From positions 1-11,987 of the forward strand of contig JAHFGF010000032.1 of the NCBI GenBank assembly GCA_023247595.1: 11,987 nt of DNA. Direction: 5' to 3'. Below are positions 6,923 through 11,987 of the stretch, piece after piece. The notes below the pieces were generated by a model that searched no databases, was not told where the DNA came from, and saw only the letters and a list, made by a program, of their open reading frames with translations. This stretch comes from Candidatus Omnitrophota bacterium (GTDB taxonomy: Bacteria > Omnitrophota > Koll11 > Zapsychrales > Fredricksoniimonadaceae). Position numbers and translations under genes: made by a program. Position 1 is the stretch's first letter. Each line of letters starts with the position of its first letter.

Positions 6923-8056
6923 TTAAAGACAAATCCCATCGACGTCATTAATCTGCTGGTTGCCGCAAGCGTTGCAGGAATAACGCGCATTTCCGCTGCA
7001 GCAATTCGGAGTTGGTCGGATAACATTGGTGCCGCAAACAGGTCCTGGACAGGGAATTGGATCATCAGCCGGAGTTCCACTCATTTGCAAGGCCGTAGCA
7101 ATACATGGACTACCGAATTGTGAACATGGACCAGGGTTTTGCAACGCAGTACATTCATCGAAAGATTGAACGCAAGCATAATATGTATCGCATCCAGCAG
7201 TTCCTCCAATTCCAACTTCACGACAATGGCAGGTTGTGCAAGGGGGGCAAGAACCGCCGCAATCAATGCCGGTTTCTGTTCCGTTTTTGACGCCGTCAGA
7301 ACAGGAGAAAATTTGCGCGCAGCCCGCTCCCCATGGTATGTAACCGTTTGAACAATACGTATCACATTTATTGGTTGGATTAGGATTGGGCGGAGAGGCG
7401 CATGCGCCGACACCCTGCCCGACTAAAGTTGTATTGACGCCAACACCGCCGGGATATCGAACCCACGGTCCTGCCAGGCCAGTATCATCTCCGGGACAAA
7501 TGACAGGTACAGTTGGGTCGGCCGCGGCCGCGGCTTCATTGGGATAATATGTTCCGATGCAGCGGGGAGTACATCCAGGGATATCCACCCGGCAGCTTGT
7601 TTGGGTGGCTCCTTCTCCGCAGGGTCTTTGCGTGATTCTTTCTGTAATAGGACAATCCGGCGGCGGGCCGCCTAGTCCGCAAAGTGCCGTGTCTACGTAT
7701 TTGTCGCAACAGGCAGAATCAGGTAAGCAAATGGATTCGGGAATTCCCAACGCGGCACCGCAGCCCACAGGATTACAAAGAGTCGTTTCTAGTCGTTCTG
7801 TTGGCCCGCAAGGAGACGCGTTGCACCGCTGGCCGAGGCCGCCTATGGGAGGGTCGCAGATACAATCTGAGGGTAAATTAATAGGCGGCGATTGTTTCAA
7901 AGGATCTTTGTAGGAATCCTGGACAGAATCATCCCAAATTTTAAAGTGCGCGTTGATGCCGCGGATGATGGTGGGACCGGCAATAAAAATGGTTGCCGCC
8001 ACAAACATGATCATGGCGATTAATTCAAGGATGGATTGGGCGTAATTTTTATTCAT
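6923..8056 (-). CDS. Cys-rich prepilin-like surface protein B
   Basis: A 377-residue paralogue of the protein at 4717-6552. The N terminus reads A6-Q-S-I-L-E11 followed by hydrophobic residues to about 31, again a type IV prepilin-like site with Glu at +5 and Ala rather than Gly at -1. Residues 65-252 carry the same 21 cysteines as the paralogue, with shared blocks such as SPCG-x-TERL (81-89), DCPI (134-137), PNEAAA (172-177) and ICPGDD (186-191). From C252 to C273 it has the pattern C-x-DG-x2-NG-x-ET-x2-DCGG-x-C-x2-C, a short repeat known from bacterial extracellular proteins. The rest (274-377) is also Cys-rich; there are 38 cysteines, about 10% of residues. It is likely exported and disulfide-bonded, with unknown function. 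No ribosome binding site is seen, and the predicted leader is only about 10 bases. Confidence 0.8.
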   Translation of the reverse strand: MNKNYAQSILELIAMIMFVAATIFIAGPTIIRGINAHFKIWDDSVQDSYKDPLKQSPPINLPSDCICDPPIGGLGQRCNASPCGPTERLETTLCNPVGCGAALGIPESICLPDSACCDKYVDTALCGLGGPPPDCPITERITQRPCGEGATQTSCRVDIPGCTPRCIGTYYPNEAAAAADPTVPVICPGDDTGLAGPWVRYPGGVGVNTTLVGQGVGACASPPNPNPTNKCDTYCSNGYIPWGAGCAQIFSCSDGVKNGTETGIDCGGSCPPCTTCHCREVGIGGTAGCDTYYACVQSFDECTALQNPGPCSQFGSPCIATALQMSGTPADDPIPCPGPVCGTNVIRPTPNCCSGNARYSCNACGNQQINDVDGICL

Positions 8057-8080
8057 ATCAATGAGTAACTAAAGTATAGT
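8052..8080 (+). promoter_or_regulatory. Possible promoter of the RNA methyltransferase gene
   Basis: TTCATA (8052-8057), a 17-base spacer, then TATAGT (8075-8080). The start would be near 8087, about 60 bases before the GTG at 8147. Its -10 overlaps the -10 of the minus-strand promoter of Cys-rich protein B, so the two could not be occupied together. Confidence 0.4.
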
Positions 8081-8101
8081 ATAAAAAACTTTTGGAAACA
8101 A
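8073..8101 (-). promoter_or_regulatory. Sigma70-like promoter of Cys-rich protein B
   Basis: Minus strand TTGTTT (8096-8101), a 17-base spacer, then TATACT (8073-8078). The predicted start near 8066 leaves only about 10 bases before the ATG at 8056, which fits the lack of a ribosome binding site. Confidence 0.6.
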
Positions 8102-8146
8102 TTGTTTGTTTTTCAAAAAATATTTTTGAAATGGAGTGCGCGACAG

Positions 8147-9094
8147 GTGCTGCCGGAATTATTTCTTGAACGTTTAAAAAAAATCGTGGGCGAAGAATTA
8201 TACCCGGATGTTATTGCGGCGTTTCATGCCGAGAAACGGATAAGCCTCCGGGTGAATTCTTTAAAAGCTAATCCAGAGGAGGCGCAAAAAGTCTTTGCGT
8301 CTCGTCATATCCCAGCTGAAAAGGCAATGATCCGAAATTATAGCTGGATCATTGGCCATCCAACGCCACAGGAGATGTCCCGCCTGGATGAGGTTTGTAA
8401 CGGGCAATGGTATCTGCAGAGTTTGTCCAGCATGCTGCCGGTGCATGTGCTGGATCCTCAGCCGGGCGAAGCTGTCTTGGATTTATGCGCCGCGCCCGGA
8501 AGTAAGACGTCACAAATAGCGGCGCATATGAACAATCAAGGCAAGATCGTGGCGGTTGATTCCGTGCGGGGACGTTTTTACCGTTTGAAGTCTGTGCTCC
8601 AGCTTTTAGGGGCTGACCTTGTGGAGGCCAAGTGCTTGGATGGCAGGCGGTTTCGCTCGGGCGATTTGTTATTTGACCGGATTTTAGTGGACGCGCCGTG
8701 TTCCTCGGAATCAAGATTTAACCCTTCTGTCCCGAAAACAATTGGTTACTGGAGCAAACGCAAGATTCAGGAAATGGCCCACAAACAAAAAGGGCTTTTG
8801 TTAAATGCCTGCCGGCTTTTAAAGCCGGGCGGGGTTTTGGTTTATTCGACATGCACGTTTGCTCCTGAAGAAAATGAGGCGGTGGTGGACTGGGTATTGC
8901 GCAAATTGCCTGATCAGCTTCAAGTAATTCCTGTTGAAATGGACAATGTCAAACGCTATCCCGCGGTTATGGAATGGGAAAAAAGAATTTACAACGAACA
9001 GGTACTAAATTGTTTTCGTGTTTTACCAACGGAATTGATGGAAGGGTTTTTTATCACAAAGATAGTTCGGCAAGGCCAAGCGCTTCCGTCCTAA
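8147..9094 (+). CDS. RsmB/NOP2-family RNA (cytosine-C5) methyltransferase
   Basis: A class I SAM-dependent enzyme that methylates C5 of cytosine in rRNA or tRNA in the cytoplasm. From the GTG start it has 315 residues. It shows LRVNSLK (34-40), motif I VLDLCAAPGSK (110-120) for SAM binding, VAVD (135-138), motif IV DAPCS (182-186) with C185 assisting release, and motif VI STC (234-236) with C236 as nucleophile. Neither the N-terminal NusB domain of RsmB nor a long C-terminal RNA-binding extension is present, so it is a core-only member and its target base cannot be assigned. GTG 8147 is chosen because GGAG lies ten bases upstream and the protein then begins LPELFLERLKK, as in relatives. TTG at 8102 or 8126 would add up to 15 residues without a ribosome binding site. 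Confidence 0.88.
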   Translation: MLPELFLERLKKIVGEELYPDVIAAFHAEKRISLRVNSLKANPEEAQKVFASRHIPAEKAMIRNYSWIIGHPTPQEMSRLDEVCNGQWYLQSLSSMLPVHVLDPQPGEAVLDLCAAPGSKTSQIAAHMNNQGKIVAVDSVRGRFYRLKSVLQLLGADLVEAKCLDGRRFRSGDLLFDRILVDAPCSSESRFNPSVPKTIGYWSKRKIQEMAHKQKGLLLNACRLLKPGGVLVYSTCTFAPEENEAVVDWVLRKLPDQLQVIPVEMDNVKRYPAVMEWEKRIYNEQVLNCFRVLPTELMEGFFITKIVRQGQALPS

Positions 9095-9123
9095 AACCCG
9101 TCACGCACCGTCAGAAAATCGGC

Positions 9124-9152
9124 TTGACAAAAAAAGCCATTTATCAGATACT
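9124..9152 (+). promoter_or_regulatory. Promoter of the MerR-like gene
   Basis: A consensus TTGACA (9124-9129), a 17-base spacer, then GATACT (9147-9152). Transcription would start near 9159, about 50 bases before the ATG at 9210. The -35 sits in a small inverted repeat, GGCTT (9121-9125) and AAGCC (9134-9138), which could also be a weak end signal for the gene before it. The secretin and amidase genes may be read from the same promoter. Confidence 0.5.
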
Positions 9153-9168
9153 CCCTACTTGGAGAGTA
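9149..9168. promoter_or_regulatory. 20-bp imperfect palindrome, candidate MerR-type operator
   Basis: TACTC (9149-9153) and GAGTA (9164-9168) are exact inverted arms; with inner matches, 7 of 10 base pairs of the 20-bp element are symmetric. It overlaps the -10 box and the expected start. MerR proteins bind dyads of about this size, usually between -35 and -10. Placement over the -10 would suit autorepression by the gene just downstream (inference). Confidence 0.4.
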
Positions 9169-9209
9169 AGAAATTTGAATGATTTATCCCTGCGAAATTT
9201 GGAAGTATT

Positions 9210-9437
9210 ATGAGAAATGTTTATTTGATTAAAGACCTGGCGCGCATCAGCGGATTGACCACGCATACCATCAAATATTACCTGCGCATCGGACTTCTCA
9301 AAGAATTTGGACGCAGCCCGGAAACACGATTCCGTTATTTTGATGACGGTTCACTAAAAACCATCCAGAAGATTAAATCTTTGCAGACACGCGACAAGAC
9401 GTTAAGTGAGATTAAAAGTTTGCTGGTGAAAAGCTAG
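9210..9437 (+). CDS. Minimal MerR-type HTH DNA-binding protein
   Basis: A 75-residue protein that is essentially only the MerR DNA-binding domain. Residues 5-25 form the winged helix-turn-helix start (YLIKDLARISGLTTHTIKYY), followed by GLLKEFGR (28-35) and the wing FRYFDD (41-46). Helices 48-60 and 64-73 end in the typical TLSEIKSLL. Classical MerR proteins continue with a dimerization coil and an effector-binding domain; both are missing, so no metal or drug sensor can be assigned. GGAAG (9201-9205) precedes the ATG. It lies 83 bases before the secretin gene on the same strand and downstream of a palindrome-bearing promoter, so it may control itself and perhaps the secretin and amidase genes (inference). 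Confidence 0.8.
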   Translation: MRNVYLIKDLARISGLTTHTIKYYLRIGLLKEFGRSPETRFRYFDDGSLKTIQKIKSLQTRDKTLSEIKSLLVKS

Positions 9438-9520
9438 CGGTTTGACTATTTTGAACTGTCTGTTTGCCGGAAATTTCGACGGAAAAATTGTTAATACCAT
9501 GAAATGGGAAACGTAAAAGA

Positions 9521-11017
9521 GTGAAGAAATTAACAGGTATTTATTTTTGCGGGTGGATGCTGTTCATGCTGAGCCTTGCGTTTGGAACTAATCCGCTTCG
9601 GGCTGAAGATTCTCCAGCGACGGACAGCGCCAGTAGAGTTCAATCTTCGGTGATTGCAGAGTTGGATATCGATGGAAAAGACATTTTTGAAGCGCTTGAT
9701 GTCATTGTCGCGAAATCCGGTTTAAACATCGAGGCTGACTCGAATATTTCCGGCCAAGTGACGGTTCATCTTAAAGATATTGATGCCAAAGACGCGCTTC
9801 GGGTTATGCTTGATTCCAACGGCCTGGCCTTTGCCGAGGAAGAAGGCGTTATCCGTGTCATGTCCGCCCAGAATTTTCAGCAGAAATATTCCCGCTCATT
9901 TAATGAAGAGATCCAGACCAGAATTGTCCCTCTTTCTTTTGCTGACCCCGCGGACGCGCGGGCTTCTTTAGGAGAGATAAAATCATCCGACGGAAAAATA
10001 TTTTCCATGGAGAAACCCAAGGCTCTGGTATTAATCGACCAGCCTTCCAAAATCGATGAAATGTCGGCGCTCATTAAAGAAATGGATGTTCAGCGCTTCA
10101 CCATGGTCTTCGAACTTGGTTTTGCCAAAGCGGCGGATTTAAGTCAAAAGGTTGAGGGCGTGCTGACTAAGAATACCGGTCGGGTTAAGTTTGACGAGCA
10201 GTCGAATAAACTCATCGTGACCGACACGTCTGCCAAGATTGAAGAAATCCGTAAAATCGTCAATGCCATTGACCGGCGGGACCGACAGGTCAGCATTGAA
10301 GCCAAAATAGTCCAGGTTGCCCTGAATGATGAACATCGCACCGGCGTTGATTGGGAAGCCATTGTTTCCGATTACAAAAGTTTAAACATGACGGAAGTGG
10401 TTTCCCGGACTTCTGACAAAAACAAAAATGAGCGCTTAAGCATCGGGACCATTGCCGAAGAAGATTGTTCCATTTTAATGGAAGCCTTGGAAACGGTCGG
10501 TCAAGTGGATGTCCTGTCGAGCCCCAGCGTTGTGACGAATAATAACAAAGAGGCGCGTATTCTGGTGGGAGGCAATCAGCCTTATGCGTCTGGGTCGAAT
10601 CCGTCGGATAGCGCTACAGAAGGCCAAACGCGGGTAACTGAATTTGTGGATATGGGGGTTAAGCTTTTTGTCACGCCTGCGGTTCATGCCGACGGGTCGA
10701 TGGCTATTACCATTCGTCCGCAAGTCAGTTCTGTTTCCGCGAGCCTTCCGGGCACGGGAAGCGTTACTCCTCCGGTTGTTGAGACAACTCAAGCGCAGAC
10801 GGTATTGGAATTAAAGAAGGGCCTGGCGATTGTGATCGGCGGGTTAATCAGGGAAGAGAAATCCAAGGTAACAAAGAAAATTCCTTTTTTGGGAGATGTG
10901 CCTTTCTTGGGAATGGCGTTTCGGACGTACACACATCATGTCCAGAAAACAGAAGTCATTATTTTTATGACGCCCAGGGTTTTAGAAACAGCAGCTCCGG
11001 AAGAATCTAAGAAATAA
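9521..11017 (+). CDS. GspD/PilQ-type secretin
   Basis: A 498-residue outer-membrane secretin, shorter than typical GspD (about 650). GTG is taken as start: GGGAA lies about ten bases upstream and the protein begins with a good signal peptide, cut after LRA (26-28). Domains: an STN/N0-like domain at 45-115 (DIDGKDIFEALDVI, SGLNIEADSNISGQVTV), two N1-type domains at about 133-190 and 195-250, and the secretin barrel domain at 257-487. The latter has VDVLSSPSVVT (329-339), VDMGVKL (376-382), GGLIREE (440-446) and the signature IPFLGDVPFLG (454-464). Twelve to fifteen such subunits form the pore for secreted proteins or pili. No C-terminal pilotin-binding S domain is visible. The amidase gene follows in the same frame after 36 bases, suggesting an operon. 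Confidence 0.93.
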   Translation: MKKLTGIYFCGWMLFMLSLAFGTNPLRAEDSPATDSASRVQSSVIAELDIDGKDIFEALDVIVAKSGLNIEADSNISGQVTVHLKDIDAKDALRVMLDSNGLAFAEEEGVIRVMSAQNFQQKYSRSFNEEIQTRIVPLSFADPADARASLGEIKSSDGKIFSMEKPKALVLIDQPSKIDEMSALIKEMDVQRFTMVFELGFAKAADLSQKVEGVLTKNTGRVKFDEQSNKLIVTDTSAKIEEIRKIVNAIDRRDRQVSIEAKIVQVALNDEHRTGVDWEAIVSDYKSLNMTEVVSRTSDKNKNERLSIGTIAEEDCSILMEALETVGQVDVLSSPSVVTNNNKEARILVGGNQPYASGSNPSDSATEGQTRVTEFVDMGVKLFVTPAVHADGSMAITIRPQVSSVSASLPGTGSVTPPVVETTQAQTVLELKKGLAIVIGGLIREEKSKVTKKIPFLGDVPFLGMAFRTYTHHVQKTEVIIFMTPRVLETAAPEESKK

Positions 11018-11027
11018 AAAATTTTCA

Positions 11028-11043
11028 TCACGCGGAGGCGTGA
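11028..11043 (+). promoter_or_regulatory. Hairpin with Shine-Dalgarno sequence in its loop
   Basis: TCACGC (11028-11033) and GCGTGA (11038-11043) form a perfect 6-bp stem around a GGAG tetraloop in the gap between secretin and amidase. GGAGG (11034-11038) is the only ribosome-binding-like sequence here, but it ends 15 bases before the ATG at 11054, further than usual. There is no T run, so it is not a normal terminator. Confidence 0.4.
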
Positions 11044-11053
11044 CATCAACGAT

Positions 11054-11987
11054 ATGCCGTGGTCCTGGAAAAATATTTTGTGTTGTTTGTTTTTGATGGC
11101 TTTAGCCGGCTGCAACGGAAACCGCGGATATGTCCAAATAGCCATTCCGGAAAATTCTCTGCAGTACATTTGTGAACAGCGCAATATTCCTTGGCAATGG
11201 GACAGCACATCGCAGGTATTCACATTTTCCAGCCAGGGGGTTCCATCCAAAGCCATGATCGGCAGTAAATTGGTGTTGGTTGGAGACAAACAAATTTTAC
11301 TTAGTTCGAAGGTGGAACGTAAAAACAATACCATCCTTGTTCCGCCGGATTTTATCAGACGGGTTTGGAGCCAGGAAGAGCCGAAAAAAGTGCGAGGTGC
11401 CTGGCCGCGTTTAGCCGAAGGGAAATTCCAAAATATCATGATCGACGCCGGCCATGGCGGAAAAGATCCCGGCGCGCAGGGAATTGGCGGAATTATTGAG
11501 AAGGACATTGTTTTTGATATTGCCCAGAAGTTAAAGGTCAAGCTTGAGGCGATGGGTTTTCATGTCTTGATGACGCGCGACGCTGATGAATTCATTTCCC
11601 TTCAGGAACGGACCCAGATGGCGACCCGTTTAAACGCGGATCTTTTTTTAAGCATTCATGCCAACGCGACGAAATCGAAAAAGACGCGCGGCCTGGAAAT
11701 TTATTATCCGCGCAAAATAGACAGCGAGACAGATTTAACGCAGTTAAAAATAAATGAACAGGAGTTATTCAAACATTTGGATATTTCCGGTGAACGGCCG
11801 GTGCCGGAAAAAATTATTTCCGATATGTTGTATGCCCTTAAACTGGAAGACTCCTATGAAATCGCCCAGAGGGTTATCGGTAAAACTTCAAAAGAGACCA
11901 ACGCCTTAAATCGCGGCAGCAGATCGTCAGGTTTTTTTGTGGTGAAAAATACGTTAATCCCGGCGGTCCTTTTTGAGATCGGTTATA
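11054..11987 (+). CDS. Lipoprotein N-acetylmuramoyl-L-alanine amidase (3' partial)
   Basis: The window ends after 311 codons with the frame still open. Residues 1-19 are a lipoprotein signal peptide and LAGC (17-20) is the lipobox, so C20 should be lipidated and the protein tethered in the envelope. Residues 27-105 form an extra N-terminal domain, roughly similar to copper-amine-oxidase-like N domains of envelope proteins (weak assignment). Residues 126-311 are an Amidase_3 domain, which cuts the bond between MurNAc and L-alanine. All four key residues are visible: H134 in IDAGHGG, E149 and H202 in SIHANA as zinc ligands, and catalytic E308 in LFEIG. ATG 11054 is chosen because the signal peptide needs it. 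Being next to the secretin, it could open peptidoglycan for the pore, or act in cell separation like AmiC. Confidence 0.9.
   Translation, partial: MPWSWKNILCCLFLMALAGCNGNRGYVQIAIPENSLQYICEQRNIPWQWDSTSQVFTFSSQGVPSKAMIGSKLVLVGDKQILLSSKVERKNNTILVPPDFIRRVWSQEEPKKVRGAWPRLAEGKFQNIMIDAGHGGKDPGAQGIGGIIEKDIVFDIAQKLKVKLEAMGFHVLMTRDADEFISLQERTQMATRLNADLFLSIHANATKSKKTRGLEIYYPRKIDSETDLTQLKINEQELFKHLDISGERPVPEKIISDMLYALKLEDSYEIAQRVIGKTSKETNALNRGSRSSGFFVVKNTLIPAVLFEIGY

Noticed and set aside
6736..7080. A 114-codon minus-strand frame overlapping the end of Cys-rich protein B
   Set aside because: More than half of it overlaps the real gene in another frame, it has no ribosome binding site, and its sequence shows no domain or signal peptide. 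A frameshifted extension of protein B was considered, but that protein ends naturally at a stop after its last Cys-rich segment.
8102..8146. TTG at 8102 as the start of the RNA methyltransferase
   Set aside because: No ribosome binding site precedes it, and the extra residues do not resemble the family start. GTG at 8147 has GGAG ten bases upstream.
9438..9520. A separate promoter for the secretin gene
   Set aside because: TTTGAC at 9441 has no acceptable -10 at 16-18 bases, and the GAAATTTC palindrome is too short to interpret. Read-through from the upstream promoter is simpler.
10936..11541. A 201-codon open frame on the minus strand
   Set aside because: It lies opposite the secretin 3' end and the amidase. 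The plus strand there encodes all four amidase active-site residues and a lipobox, while the minus-strand frame shows no recognisable domain.

Overview
The window appears to be chromosomal DNA from a Gram-negative (diderm) bacterium with moderate GC. A secretin and a lipoprotein amidase imply an outer membrane and a peptidoglycan layer. The cysteine-rich proteins with prepilin-like N termini, the GspE-family ATPase and the stand-alone short secretin recall uncultured lineages such as Omnitrophota. That placement is inference from gene style, not a marker-gene result. No tRNA, rRNA, CRISPR array, insertion sequence or phage gene is visible.

Layout. (1) 2-1642 (+): 3' part of a membrane-anchored spermidine-synthase-like protein, cut by the window edge. 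(2) 1666-2058 (-): a small secreted Thr/Lys/Asn-rich protein of unknown function, with a strong promoter and ribosome binding site. (3) 2192-3163 (+): a sugar-nucleotide epimerase of the UDP-glucuronate 4-epimerase type, divergent from (2). (4) 3344-4696 (+): a GspE/PilB-family ATPase lacking the usual N-terminal domain. (5) 4717-6552 (-) and 6923-8056 (-): two paralogous, very cysteine-rich proteins with type IV prepilin-like N termini, each with its own promoter. (6) 8147-9094 (+): an RsmB/NOP2-family RNA cytosine-C5 methyltransferase. (7) 9210-9437 (+): a minimal MerR-type DNA-binding protein with a palindrome at its promoter. (8) 9521-11017 (+): a GspD/PilQ-type secretin. (9) 11054-11987 (+): a lipoprotein N-acetylmuramoyl-L-alanine amidase, cut by the window edge.

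How the genes may work together. The ATPase, the two prepilin-like proteins, the secretin and the amidase could be parts of one type II secretion or type IV pilus-like export route. In such a system the ATPase drives assembly of pilin-like subunits, the secretin forms the outer-membrane pore, and an amidase can open peptidoglycan for it. No inner-membrane platform protein, prepilin peptidase or classical minor pseudopilin is in the window, so this remains a hypothesis.

The most unusual content is the pair of Cys-rich prepilin-like paralogues. Their 21 cysteines match one to one across about 200 residues, after which the proteins diverge completely. One continues with a gapless tandem duplication of a 120-residue domain. 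The other continues with a C-DG-NG-ET-DCGG-C motif and further Cys-rich sequence.
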